DNA of 64,000 nucleotides from Pteria penguin (GCA_035048485.1 CM068585.1:21130001-21194000), one strand, 5' to 3'. Counted from the stretch's first letter, positions 36,206-49,440 are shown. Made by a program: numbers and translations. The notes: a model not told the origin generated them from the letters alone.

Positions 36206-39200
36206 ATTGTGATCAATCATCGTCCGTCGTCCGTCCGTCGTTAACTTTTCACATTTTCGACTTCTTCTCCAGAACCACTGAACAGAATTTGATGAAACTT
36301 GATAAGCATGTAGTACTCATGGTCCCCTACAAGTGTTGTTGTTTTTCGTCCGGATTCATCAACAGGTGGCGCCACCACAGGCAAAAGTAGGTAAAAGAGG
36401 GTACCCTCCTTTGACAAACTTCTTCTTCAGACCGGGGGCATACAGAGACAAACCGAATGCATAGGAATGATCTAGAGGGATGTGTGAAGAAGTGTTGTTA
36501 TTTTTGGTTCCGTTCCGAAATCAAAATTTTGACGTTTTTTTGTACTTGGTAGTTTTAATGCAGAAAAGAGGTATTTTTTTCTTTTAGTAAACATTGATGC
36601 ATTAATTTTGTTTAATTTGATCATTTTGATGGTAAGAAATACTACTGCGAAGAAAATTTTTCAATATTTTATGTTTTGGATTTTTTATGAATTTTTTAAG
36701 ACTTTCAAGAAAAAGGGAGGTGGGATAATTGGTGTAAACATTTCACAGTTTGAACTTTTTCTTCGGAACCACTTGCTGGAATTCAATGAAACTTGGCATG
36801 CATCAAATACTCAAGGTCCCCGACAAATGTGGTCATCTTTGTCAGGATCCATGAACAGTTGGCACCACCACAGACAAAAGTAGGTCACAGAGGGTACCCT
36901 CCTTTAACAAACTTCTTATTCAGATCGGGTGCATACAGCGACAAACCAACTGCATAGGAATGATTTAGAGGCATATGGGAAGAAGTGTTGATATTTTTGG
37001 TTCCATTCCGAAATCAAATTTTTGACGTTTTTTCATTTTTATTTTGGACTTTATTTTAATGCATTAAAGAGTTATTATTTTCTTTTAGTAAACATTGATG
37101 CATTCATTTGGTTTCATTTAATCATTTCTATGGTAAGGAATGCTGGTGCGAAGGAATTTTTTCAATATCTCGATTTTTGAATTTTTTATGAATTTTTTAA
37201 GACTTCCAAGAAAAGGGGGGGGGGGACAATTTTTCATATCTTCAACTTGATCATCTAGCTGTTCAGGTGAGCGATATAGGCCCATTTGGGCCTCTTGTTT
37301 GTTTATGAGTTTTCTCAAAGGTGCCTTTATCTTTGCATTAAGAAATTTTTATCCCATTTGCATATTGCTGAAAGATCAATGTTTGGGAACAATGTAGACA
37401 AATTTTTGGAAAAATCAATGAAGTTTCCTTTGGAAAGGTTCCTTATAACAGATCTGATTTGAGGAATGAAAAAAAACACTGCAAGGCAAGAATGTTTGCT
37501 TAAATTTTGTCATTGTGAAAAAAATATAAGCAAAATAGGTTATTCCTATGTTCAATACAAACTTTAATTATCTGTATTTGGAAAAAAGAACATTATTTCA
37601 AACACCCTTTTTTGGAAAACGGTCTTCTTATAACAATGTAAGAACATTCATCAAGATGGTATATTTATGTCAAAGATAAAAGTAATGTCTATTGAAATCT
37701 TATTAGTGTTCTTTATAGATTTAATATGTTGAAATTGTAACATATGCAAATTTAAATATTAGGGCTGTCAAAGGTACATGATTTTTAGCCAAAATACATA
37801 CATAAAGCTTCGTAAATGTAATACTTACAGATTTGTTTTCATGTTACTTGATTGCCAATTTTGGTTTTGAACATGTATTTCCCTTTCACTGATAGTAGTT
37901 GATCTTGAAAAAAGGGGTGAGAAGGGGAGGGAAGTTGTCAAGATACTGTTGATTTGATTATAATTTGGAAACACAGTTTATTATTATTATTTTTTTTATG
38001 TTCCCTGAACAATTTTAGGGCAGCATATAGTTGTTCTTGTGTCTGTGTCTGTCTGAGCTCTTATCTCTTAAACTATTTATTAGAATTGTATCGTAATTCA
38101 CAAAAATGTTCCTTGGGACAGGAACTCTTAGACAAAGGTGTTTCAAAGTCATTGAAAAGTCAAGATTACTCAGTACATATCATTGAAATAATGAAAAAGG
38201 CCATGTTTCTCTTAAACGATTCATCAGAATTGTATCATATTTCACACAAATGTTTCTTGGTGTAATGACTTTTGAACAAAGGTCACTGATTGTCATGTCT
38301 TCAAGGTCACTCTGCACATTTTCCAAAAATATTTAGAATGGCCTTTATTCCTACATATCTCTTTGACCATTTATTAGAATTATATTTTATTTCGCACAAA
38401 TGTTTCTTGGGATTGGAGTTCTTGGGCCAGGGACATTTGGACAGTATTCACTCAAGTTAACAACCTTGAAATATTAGGAGAGATATTAATTTCTGGAGTT
38501 TACCAACATTTCTTAATTCTACAGACAAAGTCATGGGTTTGATGCAGTTTGGGGAACATTCATCAGATTTATTGATATTCTTGGGGTCTGTTTTTTTGGT
38601 CTAGATAAAAATCTTAAAGATGTTAAAAATAGCTACAGGTCATAAACATCATAAAAGATAAATGACCGGTAGAGTCCCAATCTAAAATGGAATTAGAACG
38701 AGATAAGTAATACATGTAAAATTTATAAATTAAACATTTGGGTTCTGTATTCCTGTGAATAATCTATCGTAATTGGTCTTGAAGGTACCGGTACATGCTA
38801 GAGTTTAAGTCCTTTTGGTTTAAATGAGAATTTGTTTTGTTTTATAGAAATGTTCCCTACAGAATCCGTGTTCGACTTGCCCGTAAGAGGAACGAAGATG
38901 AAGACTCTGTACATAGATTATATACGTTAGTGACATACGTTCCATGTGCTTCATTTAAAGGTGAGTAATTGATATAAATATAAGATGTTGCTTGCTTCTC
39001 ATGTAAAGGTAATCAAGTTGAAGAGGCAGAATAGTATTCTTAAGTCTCTGAGAAATGAAGTATAACCTATTGTAGTTGTACAGATTCATTTTAAGGTTAC
39101 CAGGACGATTGTCCGGAGAGCTTTTGTTATACACCTGGCGTTGTCATCTTCATGTCGTCATCCGTAGACAAAAGATGTAACCTGAATCATACCTTGAAAT

Positions 39201-40314
39201 TAAGAGAGACAGGGCTGTAATATTTCTTATGTATATTGCTTTTGCCATGGCCTTTCATTGAGTATCGAAATTTTTAACCTTGTCACCTTGACCTTTAAGT
39301 TTGAACTACTTTTAAAAAGAACTTTAACCTTGGTTATAATTTATGAACACGAAGAGATAGGGCTTAGATATTTCATTTGTTTATTCCATGTGATAAGACC
39401 TTTCATTACATATCAAAATTTGTTGTGTTTTGACATTGACCTTGAAAATTGACTTACTTGCAAAACACTTAGCTATTTAAATTTGGTAGCCACTGGTGGG
39501 CTCTGTTGTCGTCTGACAACATTTGTTAAATGTGTGGTCACATGGCAGTAGTATCATCTGACTTCAAAAAGTTTTAATATTAATTTTTAACAAAATTTTA
39601 TTTATTCAGACTACTTTCACATGCCAAGCAAAACTAAATAAATGAATTATGAATGAGAAGAAAATAGGAAATACGATATGCACCTCCAAGTCTCCCTATT
39701 TTGCAGAGTGTACTGGTATACTACATAATTATACCGGATTTATATTGATTTCTTATGTAGCACAGCGGTTAGATACACAGAATTTATCCTTGTTCCAGTC
39801 ATTCTGCATAATTTTATATGTTTGAAATATGATTTTGTGATAGTACTCACTAGTTATGGTCTTGTTTAGATTTATTCATATATTTACAGAGTAATTTTCT
39901 GGTAATTTTGAGATTTTGGAAAGAAGATGACTTCTGTTCATTACTGAATGAAAAAATAGAATTACACACAAAGTGCATGTACATGCCACATATTGTTTGA
40001 GTGTTTATATATTTATTTACAAACAATTTTTGTTGAAATTTTTCAGTCACAAAAATTCACCAATATCAACATGAACAAAATCACTCAAACTTTTTTGCAC
40101 TGTTGACCAGTTGATGATTATGTAATAATTAGTAAAATGAATATTGTAAATTATATTATTTACGTTAAACACTCTGTAGTGGGATACAAATAATAAATAG
40201 AATCTAGTTTAATACATGATTTTATTATATTACTTGGGACTTTGAATCTGTATTCTCAGATCATTTATTTCTTTTCTTTCAGGTACACAGACTGTTAATG
40301 TGGACAGTGAATAA
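33653..40314 (+). CDS. RPL31: 60S ribosomal protein L31, four coding exons
   Basis: Coding exons are 33653-33753, 34550-34675, 38848-38960 and 40283-40314, all bounded by GT/AG, joining to 372 nt or 123 residues. The animal family is about 125 residues. The product starts [10 protein letters not shown], with the family core [71 protein letters not shown] and end QTVNVDSE. L31 is a component of the large ribosomal subunit near the polypeptide exit tunnel. The first codon is chosen from the MAP start and good context (gccATGg). The stop TAA at 40312 overlaps an AATAAA signal. Intron 3 (4.2 kb) is full of MITEs and begins with a minisatellite derived from the end of exon 3. No damage is seen in the coding exons. 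Confidence 0.97.
34647..35126 (+). repeat. 52-54 bp minisatellite containing the RPL31 exon 3 splice donor
   Basis: Nine units start at 34647, 34701, 34753, 34807, 34859, 34913, 34967, 35021 and 35075. The first unit includes the last 29 nt of RPL31 exon 3 (AACAAGCATGTGTGG to GTCAG) and its donor GTAAGT. Units 3, 5, 6, 7 and 8 keep GTCAG|GTAAGT; unit 2 has GTTAGT, unit 4 GTTTAT and unit 9 ATAAGT. Confidence 0.95.
35272..36145 (+). repeat. MITE-like element with 'tatgccccc' ends
   Basis: It starts with an imperfect hairpin, 'tatgcccccttcaaagaagg' then 'aggggcata', and ends in 'aggggggcatatg'. Inside is a degenerate internal repeat with 'cattatctctggaac', 'gagatattgaattgat' and 'ttattgttcaataat', repeated about four times at 170-180 bp spacing. 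No coding capacity. Confidence 0.75.
36176..37303 (+). repeat. MITE-like element with 'agctcacctga' ends
   Basis: The 5' end is a hairpin ('agctcacctgagccgaaggc', 'tcaagtgagct') and the 3' end is 'caggtgagcgatataggccc' 'atttgggcctc'. Two internal halves (36290-36560 and 36770-37060) are direct repeats of each other. This termini pair recurs at 44862-44895 and 47127-47150. Non-coding. Confidence 0.8.
37997..38480 (+). repeat. MITE-like element with 'tatgttccc' hairpin
   Basis: The start 'tatgttccctgaacaatttt' 'agggcagcata' resembles the 'tatgctccccgaaaattttc' 'gggggagcata' start at 42669. Internal units 'attagaattgtatcgtaatt' and 'cacaaatgtttcttggg' are repeated about three times. Confidence 0.65.
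39095..39530 (+). repeat. MITE-like element (gtccggagagc...gggctctgttgtc)
   Basis: Its 5' and 3' ends ('ggacgattgtccggagagct', 'ctctgttgtcgtctgacaac') match the ends of the longer repeat at 45208-46075. It lies in RPL31 intron 4. Confidence 0.65.
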
Positions 40315-40345
40315 AATGTACAGAGTGAAAATAAAAATAAAAAAC
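40310..40345 (+). terminator. RPL31 polyadenylation signals
   Basis: AATAAA at 40310-40315 overlaps the stop codon TAA. Two more AATAAA hexamers follow within about 30 bases. The 3' UTR is therefore very short, as is usual for ribosomal protein mRNAs. Confidence 0.7.
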
Positions 40346-40684
40346 CCTTTATTGTTGTAATGTTGTTTTATTTCTATTGAATTTCAAGAGTTTGGCATAA
40401 TGTTATCTACATTGTTCCACACTAGTAAGCTGTATGATACCTACAATGAGGATCTATCTGACAGTAAACAATGGTTTATAAATACTACTGGTCAGAAATT
40501 CATCTTTGTAGAAGTTCACTAATGTCAGATGCATTCTAGATGCACATGTGTCGGATCTTGTGTAAGTTTCTAGGGACCAGTAAAAAACATGATCACTTTT
40601 CTACATACATCTCTCTTTATCATCAAATTTCAGTCATATTTTGATGGTCTCTAATTTCAACTTATAACTTAGAAACCAGTATAG

Positions 40685-40925
40685 TTTAGTCCTTTAGTGG
40701 ATGAGGTGCTTGTCTCGTAAATAAGAGGTCCAGAGTCGACTTCAACCATCCTTCAAATGAGACGCTGAAAACCAAGATTCATGATAGGCATGACATGAAA
40801 AAAAGATACCTAAATTCTTCAGACGTGTTTGTTGCAAAGGCGTCAGTTTCTTTGTAATGCATCAGAGCGATGCAGTCACCAAATGCTGTAATAATCCTTC
40901 AGTGATGTAAAACAATCGGTCAATT
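40685..40925 (+). mobile_element. Degenerate tRNA-derived SINE
   Basis: 'ctttagtggatgaggtgctt' (box A-like), 'ggtccagagtcgacttc' (decayed box B), 'caaatgagacgctg' and the 3' end 'cagtgatgtaaaacaatcgg' align by eye with the SINE at 22438-22700. Confidence 0.6.
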
Positions 40926-41547
40926 GAGGGATCGCCAGATCCAACTTTAACCACGCCCATTACGTAGTTCCATCGTGACGTCATAGTTAAATTCATGTTT
41001 GACGGGCCATTTATTTATGACGTCATAACGAACAAGTGTGCCAAAATGTGTGATGTCGGGCATTTGACGATCACTCAATTGATTATGACTGGTAAGTATT
41101 GTAGGGCACTGTGATAAGTTGTAAGCTTATACCACTAGTAATAAGGAGATCACCAGATTAGGCTTATTTTGGCCATTGAATTTGTGTCATTAAACAGAGC
41201 ATGTTGTCCACATAGTCTTACTATTGTCTATTTAATTGTGCGTTCTAGCATGGATTTTGCTTAACAGTGATGTGGTATCATATCCAGTTGACAGAGACAC
41301 TTGTCCATTTCTTGCCATTGTATGCTTTGGCCCCTTAGACCATCACGACTTGATGGGAATATTTACCATATTTATTCTAGAATGAAAATGTGAAAGGGAC
41401 GTCTTTCCATCAGCATCACTAATGAGGCCATATAAAAGGTTGACTACATGCAATTCCATTTTGACAATGTCTATTAACGACAAATATTGCCACCGCCTTT
41501 GTACACTTGATGAGCACAAAGTGAATGAAGTGCTCTTTAAGATGTTC

Positions 41548-41635
41548 AATAAAGTGCTAATTAAGATGTTAAAGTGCTAATTAAGATGTTAAAGTGCTAA
41601 TTAAGATGTTAAAGTGCTAATTAAGATGTTCAATA
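41548..41635 (+). repeat. 20-bp tandem repeat, about 4.5 copies
   Basis: The unit 'aaagtgctaattaagatgtt' is repeated exactly, with partial units on each side. Confidence 0.95.
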
Positions 41636-41707
41636 AGGATAAATCTGAATGTAGTGTCACGGTATTAATGTAAATGGCCGTCTAATGTAGACTATAAAGC
41701 TTACAAC

Positions 41708-41749
41708 CCCCCCCCCCCCCCCCAAAAAAAAAAAAAAAAAAAAAAAAAC
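41708..41749. repeat. Poly-C then poly-A tract
   Basis: About 16 C followed by about 25 A. This is likely length-unstable and may be mis-sized in the assembly. Confidence 0.9.
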
Positions 41750-41837
41750 CAGTGACTTCCTAACGGAAGTTCATTCAGCTGATTCCAAATTAATTTTCTT
41801 TGTGGATTCAATTTACATTGTTGATGTCCACTTGGTT

Positions 41838-41910
41838 GTTGGCTGATTGGTGTTTTACGTCGCTTTCAACAATATTTCAGTTATATCGCGACATGGAGGC
41901 AGGAGGTTAC
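41838..41910 (+). repeat. SINE-like tail repeat
   Basis: Direct-orientation copy of the block at 4488-4565: 'gattggtgttttacgtcgct', 'cagttatatcgcgacatgg'. Confidence 0.55.
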
Positions 41911-42668
41911 CCCACTTGGTTGTCATAAAAAAAAGAAGTGAAAATCAAATAGTAGCAAAATCACTCTGCCATCTTGATTACCAGATTTGGAGTAATACTC
42001 GTATTATTGGAATGTTTTCAACTTTATACGCCTTTTAAATCTTTGCTAAAAAGGGGAGGGGCGGGCCCCTCTAATTCCACATTCTTAATAACAATATTCA
42101 TTCCTGGCAATCTGAAAGTATTTTCTAAGATGATCTATCACCCTCCTTTCTGTCCTTTTGGCAATTTTGATGTCTGGCATCACTGTTTATGTTGACATAC
42201 ATGTAAAGTTCATACCTTGGGCGCGACTGCAATATAGACCTTGCGTAACGAAACTGACAACGTGATATTGACATTTATGCAGAATATATATTAATAGATC
42301 TGTAATGTATCTATATGCAGGTTGTACTTGTTATTCTGTACTTCGTAGCTAATATCAAAACCCCGGCAATGTCGTCGGCGGCATGCGTACACGAAATTTT
42401 AACCTAGACCTATCTGAACTGGAACAAAAATACAGCTTCGATACTCCACATATTGATTTCTCATGACGGGGACTCATTTGGTACCATGACTTTGACCATG
42501 ACCTTGGACTTTTATCTACTTTTGAAAACTTTAATCTCCGCTACATCTTTTAAACGGAAAATGTACCTATTTGACATTTCACATATGAATTTCTCATAAC
42601 AAGGGCTTTCAGTTGGATACATTTCTGTTAACTTTGTGATCTTTTCTTTTGACTTTTACCTACATTTT

Positions 42669-43210
42669 TTATGCTCCCCGAAAATTTTCGGGGGAGCATA
42701 TACCGTTAGTCGCTGTCATGTCCGTGTGTCTTCCCGTCCGTCCGCTCATATTTCCTATACCTTTCATCAGAATTTGATCATACTTCAAATTTGACTTGAA
42801 ATACAATGAAGTACTTATATCTCTTATACCTTTCATCAGAATTTAATCATACTTCACCAAAATGTCATTTTAGGTTAAGGGCTTTTGGACAAAGATCTTT
42901 TAAGGTCATTTCTGAAAGGTCAAGGTGATGATGAAAAGTTCATAAGTAAACAAGGTCAAACTTACTCATTTTAGTTTAGGATACTGTGATCACTTGTTGT
43001 TCTACAGTTGATTCAATTGGATATTCATATGATACATTGAGATTTTAAATCATCATCAATTAATACAATAATTTCCTATATACTGAATCATTCATTTCCT
43101 TCATTATTGCTTTGCTTCTTGAAGCATCCATCACTTTTACTGATTTTTTGTTTATGAATTGAGTCATCAATTTCCTGCATTATAGCTGCCGTTAGGGGAG
43201 CATTTATCAG
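42669..43210 (+). repeat. MITE-like element with 'atgctcccc' ends
   Basis: The 5' hairpin 'tatgctccccgaaaattttc' 'gggggagcata' and the 3' end 'gttaggggagcat' form inverted termini. Internal units 'catatttcctatacctttca' / 'tatctcttatacctttcatc' are duplicated. Confidence 0.72.
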
Positions 43211-43939
43211 TTTTACTGATAATCTAGTTTCAAATTAAGACTTTAACCTGGGTTATATCTTTTGAACTTTTAAAGTACAGCTTTAATATTCCACATATTG
43301 ATTGTTTCCTCGTGACCAGGGTATTCAATTGGTACTATGACTTTTGACCAAGTGATCTTGACGTGGACTTTGACCTATTTTTTTTAAAAACTTTAAATGG
43401 GCTATATCTTTTGAAACAAAAAAGATACATCTTTGATATTTCACATATGGATTTCTAAAAACCAGGCTTTGAATTGCTATCATGACTTCTGACTTAGTGT
43501 CTTTGACCTTGGACTTTGACTCATTTTCAAAAACTTACCGATGCTTTACATTGTGAACTGCAAAAAAATTTCTCATGCCATTGACTCTCCTGATTTAAAG
43601 GATTAGACTGAAAAAAAAATGACCATATTTAAAGTCAAAGGTCGAAGTCAGAAAAACTTTGTCAACACTATAAAATAAAAACAGACAACACAAATGTTGA
43701 CCTTTTAAGATGACGAACCCTATTGATTTCAAGCTTGAGATATTTTTGTCAATGGCTTTTTTTAAATGTCTTTATGAGATAGGCAAACACTAATTCCTGA
43801 ATTATCAACTTCTTACATTTATGCTCTTTTTGAAATCAACACCCGTTTTCGGCGAACTTAGTTGTCTTCTAATAATACTTGTTGAATTAAACCATGAAGA
43901 CAACTTCAATGAGCACGGAATTACAACTTGCCATCTTTC

Positions 43940-44815
43940 AATTCCTGAACCTACCAACTCGAGCAATCTAAAATGATAAATTAGTAATCCAAACTGGGCG
44001 CCATGGGCCCTGATTAGTTGACAGCTTTTCGACGTCTTCTCTACAACCGCAACAGACGTAGCAAGAAATAAGTAATCGAGGTCCTTTAACAAGTTTATGT
44101 TTTTCAACCCGATCCATAATCCAAGATGGTCACCATGGACCCTGATTGGTTGACAGACTTTCGACGTCTGCTCCACAACCTCTTCATAAAATTTCAGCAG
44201 ACCTAACAAGAAGTGAGAAATCAAGGTTCTCTACCAAGTTTAAGTTTTTCGACCCGATCGGCAATCCAAAATGGGCGTCATGGATCCTGATTGGTTAACA
44301 GATTATCGACGTCTTCTCCATAACCTCTTCATAAAATTTCACTAGACCTTACAAGAAGTAAGCAATTAAGACCGTCTTCCAAGTTTATGTTTTTCGACCC
44401 GATCCGTAATCCAAGATGGCCGCCATGGGCCCAGATTTATTGAAAAATTGTCCACTTCCCCTCTGCAACCGCTACACAGAATGTTGCAAAAATCCACAGG
44501 AAGTAAATACTCATGGTCCTCTACAAAAATTTTATCTCTCGACATGATCCTTTGGCCAAGATGGCCGCTAAGGCTCTGATTGGCTGACACATTTTTGGCT
44601 TGTTTTCAGCAATTGCTGAGTATCACCAAACCTCACAGGAAGTAAGGTAAAATTATCGAGGTCCTTCACCAAAATTTATCTTTTGACCCAGTCTATCATT
44701 GAAGATGGTCGCCGAGAGCTATGATTGGCTGACATATCTTTCGACTTTTCATTAACCGCTTCACAAAATTTCACAAAATCTTATAGAAAGTGAGAACTCA
44801 TCGTACTCTAACATT
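43940..44815 (+). repeat. About 145-bp tandem repeat, six degenerate units
   Basis: Units aligned on 'aatccaagatgg' start near 43986, 44118, 44263, 44408, 44552 and 44698, giving spacings of 132-146. Each carries 'gaccctgattggttgacag', 'cgacgtcttctcc' and 'tcacaagaagtaag'-like parts. It ends at a MITE terminus (44862-44895). Confidence 0.85.
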
Positions 44816-45207
44816 CCAACTAAATTGAGCTGTCATTTGTTTCTGAATAAACAAATTGTGGTCAGGTGAGCGATATAGGTTCACTTAGGCCCTTATTTAC
44901 AAACTATTTGAAATAAAATCAGGAGGGTATACTATAATTATGTAACAATAAGCTTTGATGACTTCCATTTTAGAACAGATAGAAAGATTTTTATCAAACT
45001 TGTTAATATAAAGTACTTGAATTTACCTACAAATGCTGGTTTTGACCAGATCTCTCAAAGGATGGAAATAGGGTAGGGCAACATGTACAGCCCAGAGGGT
45101 ACTCTCCTTAGATAAATTTCTTCAGATTGGCTGCAAAGATTATCAAATCCAATCAGAATGATGTCTCAATTAATGTTGTTTTTAGATCTGTTCGAAAATC
45201 ATTTTGT

Positions 45208-46075
45208 TTAGCTCTCCAGGACGAAATGTTCGGAAAGCTATTGTCATATTCCCGGCGTCCGCGTCGGCGTTCACATGCACTAAAACATTTACATGTAGAT
45301 TCCTCATGATCAAAGGTTTCATTTGGGACCATAACTTTTAACCTAGTGACCTTGATCTTGGATTTTGACCTACTTTGCAAAACTTTAACTTGGGTCATAT
45401 CTTTTGATCAGTTAGTGGTAGAGCTTTGATAGTTAACATGTAGGTTCCCCGTGATCAGAACTTGCATTTGGTACCATTATTTTTTGCCCAGTGACCTTGA
45501 ACTCTGACTTGAACTAACTTTTCAAAAACTGATCCTGATTTTGAATCGTTATTGGTAGAGCTTTTATATTTCGCATGTAGATTCCTCATTATCAGAGCTT
45601 TCATTTGGTACATGTATCATGACTTTTGAGATACTTTTCAAAAAACCTAAACCTGGGCTATGTCTTTTGAACCAATAGGGGTACGGCTTTGATTCCTCAC
45701 ACATATGTTCATCATGACAAGAACTTTTATTTGATACCATGATATTTGACCTTATGACCCCTGGAATTTGACCTACTTTACAAAAACTTAAACCGGGCTT
45801 TATCTTTTCAACCAGGCTTCGATATTTCACACATAGGTCCCTCATTTCAATACCTTTCATTTGATACCATGACTCTTGACCTTGGACTTTGACTACTCGG
45901 AAACTTTTACCTGAGTTTTGTCTTTTGAAATATTAGAGATAGGGATTTCACATGTAGATTCATTGTGACCAGAGCTTTCATCTGGTCAGATTTGGAATAA
46001 GAAATTGCTTGACAAATAAACTATATAATATAAACGTCCTATACGGCGAGCTCTGTTGTTTTCTGACAGCTTTTG
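45208..46075 (+). repeat. MITE-like element, long version
   Basis: It begins 'gctctccaggacgaaatgtt' 'cggaaagct' and ends 'cggcgagctctgttgttttc' 'tgacagc', matching 39095-39530. It contains several copies of a unit with 'cttgatcttggattttgacc' and 'cttttgaaccaataggg'. Non-coding. Confidence 0.65.
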
Positions 46076-46249
46076 TTACACTTTGTATGTCTGCTTATTG
46101 TCTGGTAATTTCTTAAATTTTCTCTGTGTAGACTGCCTATAATGGATTGCTTTTGTCTTTTTAACAAATTCTCTTGTATAGTATTAGCATGCAATAATAA
46201 GCTTTAATCGATATATTCTTCACAACTAAATGAAACCTTTTGTTAATAT

Positions 46250-47150
46250 TTCGCTGTATCAAGTGCTCATTGTCCCCTACAAATTTTACTGTTTTCTAGC
46301 AGATCAGTCAAAAGTTGGATCTAGGGCGGGACAACATAGGTCTTGAGTGTATCCATCTTTAACAAATTTTGTTAGACCGGCTCGTAGATTTCAAATCCAA
46401 GACATCAAAGGTATCTGGAGTGGTGTCTTAAAAGTGCTAGTGTTTTGGTTTTAATCAGAAATAGGAATTTAGATGGTTTTAACGTGATTTTGGCCTATTT
46501 TTTAAAAGTTAATTCTTCAGATTTTCTCCTTGTAGGTTGCTTTCAATGCAATTCCATATGTATAATTTTTGATAGATTAAAACATAAGAAAGGGGGTAGA
46601 CTGGAGGGTGTTTGGTTCTTTTGCTTGTTGTGCACAGCTTTGACCAACTTCTTCAGAAGAAATAGAATGTTTGAATAAAAAATGGCATTTATGAAGTATT
46701 CAATATCTTTAAAAGCACTGTTGAATTTTTGGCTGGGTCTGCCGTGGGGTTGGCCTATAGCGTGGCAAAGTAGGTACGGAGAAGTACATGTACTCCCTTT
46801 AGCAGCAAAGAAAATATTTAGATGAGTTACATAGAATGGAAATTTAAATGTATACGCGTGGTTTAGAATTGTGATGTGGTGTGCTTTTGGTGTGGTTTTT
46901 TGTTTGTTTGTTTGTTTGTTTATTTTGGGTTTATTTTTTGTTTTTGTTTGGTTTTCTGTTTTCTGTTTGTTTGTTTGGTTTTTTGTTGTTGTTGTTCTTT
47001 TGTTTTGTTTTGCTTTTTTAAATAAAATTTTTGAATAAGGGTATTCACATATGAGAACATTCTGATTAGAAACATTCTGCCCAGATACATGTACTTCCAA
47101 CTCTCTAATGTGCTGAAGTTACTAAGGTGAGCTACATAGGCCTATTTGGG
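46250..47150 (+). repeat. MITE-like remnant with T-rich tract
   Basis: 'caagtgctcattgtccccta' resembles 36310, and 'aaggtgagctacataggcct' at the end matches the 37262 terminus. A (TTTG)n-like tract fills 46895-47020. Confidence 0.5.
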
Positions 47151-48465
47151 CTACACACACTGTTCATGTGATTTCTTAAAGTTTGTTGTAGGAAGGTTGT
47201 GATAACCTCAATTTTTAAGTATCTTTTGCATTATGAGTACACAAAATGGGTAGCCCCATAAAACTTCAAGTGGACCTATATGATAATTCTGCTGGGAAAT
47301 ACTATAGCTCCGGTAAAGTGTAATAAACAAACTTATCTGCCAAGGTAACATTAAAGGGGCATTGTCATATATAGCTGACAGCATTGCTATCTGCTCTTGA
47401 CAGACAAATATTATTTAAGTGTTATCAAACATTCGTATATCTTATATAATGTATGGAATACAGATAGGAGCAAATCTGTAACACTGCTGTTTCATTCACT
47501 CGGCAGAGTGGACTCGACGAGCAAAATAAAGACATTTATAGACGATATAAATAAGACGGAGGTTAAAATGATCCGACTCCACTACAAGTTACCATCTACC
47601 CACAAATCAAACAATACAAAATGTATGTGTGTGTGTGTAGGGGGATGGTGGTAGTGAGAAACGTTATATGCCTACAATATATACAACTACCCGATGTTGC
47701 CGATCTAGTGCCGCAGTCTATGGACTTCTACAACTGCACAAAATATTAATTTGGGATCCCTGTGGTGAAAAAGCCCCACAATTAATGTTTCAGATATTAT
47801 ACGAAAAGGATGAATAGAAAGACAGAAAAATGATATGAATATAAATTGTAATCGATGCATTATTACATCAGTTTTCTTTGCTTAAGACTCGATTGGCTAG
47901 GTATGTGTAATCAGAATATGCCGTCCTCAACTCGCACGATCCACTTGTCTATCTACAATTTTGTCAATTATTTTACCTTGATTATAATTACTGTCGAAAA
48001 TTGATTCTACAACTTAAATATGATATAACCACAATGAATATCTATTTGTTTCTTGACACTTCTGATAGAATGTTTTAGTTTATCTTAAAACCATTCAAAC
48101 ATGGCGCTATATCAGTTCCAAAAGCAACGAGGACAAACTGGAAGGAGGACAACAATCTTGAAGGACCTGCAGTGGTGAAAATGCAAACAATTTATTCAGT
48201 ACATGTATTTTTAAATAAGATACTCGTACTGAATGTATAACACATCTCTTTAATATGTGGATTGCATCGGGATATCAAGAAATACAACTTCAATTCATGA
48301 TTTGGTTTTTTTTTCTTTGAAATAAGTTCTCTGTTTTTGGAAATAAGCACCTCTTGGTTTTTACTGTATTTAGCTGAGATCTTTTCTGTAATGAAATGTT
48401 CTGTAAATATTTCGGAACAAACAGAAAAATGTGCGAACATATCACTGTTATTATAGATTTCTTTG

Positions 48466-49000
48466 ATGTAAAGATGATGGATATATCCAAACCACAAGTC
48501 CAAAAATCATGAAACCATAGGACATACAAAATCAGTGAAAATGAAAAACAAATGGAAAATAACAAAATATGTCTACTTGAAGAGCATATGTGAACCCCTG
48601 TGATGGAGTGAGATCAGGTGCCCGGGGAGAGTGAGCATCTCCTGCTTGCTAGCAACACCCGTCACATATACCCAGTAGAAAGAGTCAAATTGTGTGAATT
48701 CCATATGTATTTATATATGGAGAAGTCGAAGTAGATAACCTTCTAGTACAGAAGGTGTCAAATCTGTGTAAAATGATCAGAATCGGTCTCAGTCCAGAAT
48801 ATCATTTAAAAGTCTGGATAACAAGATATCATATGGAATAATAAGAGTCTCGTAACGACCGTAGAACTTCCTCAGTGACGTTGCTAGTCTAGCACATATA
48901 TAACCCTGGTTGAGCAGCTTAACTGAAAGTCGCCTAGCCCTCAGAACAAAGTCATTGTAATTTGAACATGCTCTGGAATAACGTATTAACTGAGATATGT
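48466..49000 (-). mobile_element. 5'-truncated RT family 2 element
   Basis: Nearly identical to the left part of 59550-60080. It contains the 3' tail and the last about 70 codons of the RT (stop at 48789-48791; [14 protein letters not shown]). The match stops abruptly near 48999. Few differences separate the copies, so both insertions are fairly recent. Confidence 0.88.
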
Positions 49001-49129
49001 TAAACATCTTAGTTTCTCAAAGTCAGATAATTCCAATTATGTTCCTCTTTATTTTCTTTTATTCCTTGGTAATCTGTTAATCCGTTGATATTTGTCCTAT
49101 ACATGTATTTCAATGTGTGTTGTTTGATT

Positions 49130-49440
49130 ATACTGTTTTATGTTGAAAGGAAGGTGGGCCTGTAAACCGGTTTACCATTTCCATTGACCGTCCTTAGTAG
49201 GTACGACAACTGTATTATTACCGAATGTGATGTCTTCTATGCCTTGCATATCCATAAAAACGTCTTTCATACAGCTGAATCAGATGTCTCCTCTCCTTTA
49301 GAACAGTAACATTTTCTTGATACTTCAATATCATATCAGTATTATATCTGTTATCCTGAAATAAAAACCGATTAAATGAAATGGGACAAAATTTCAACAA
49401 AAATGACCGTATTAGGACACCCCTCACTCTTGTATGCCAG
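49130..49440 (+). repeat. Solo Naiad 3' tail
   Basis: 'ggtgggcctgtaaaccggtt' and 'ttgaccgtccttagtaggta' match the Naiad tail in direct orientation, continuing through 'cgtctttcatacagctgaat' 'cagatgtctcc'. Confidence 0.7.
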
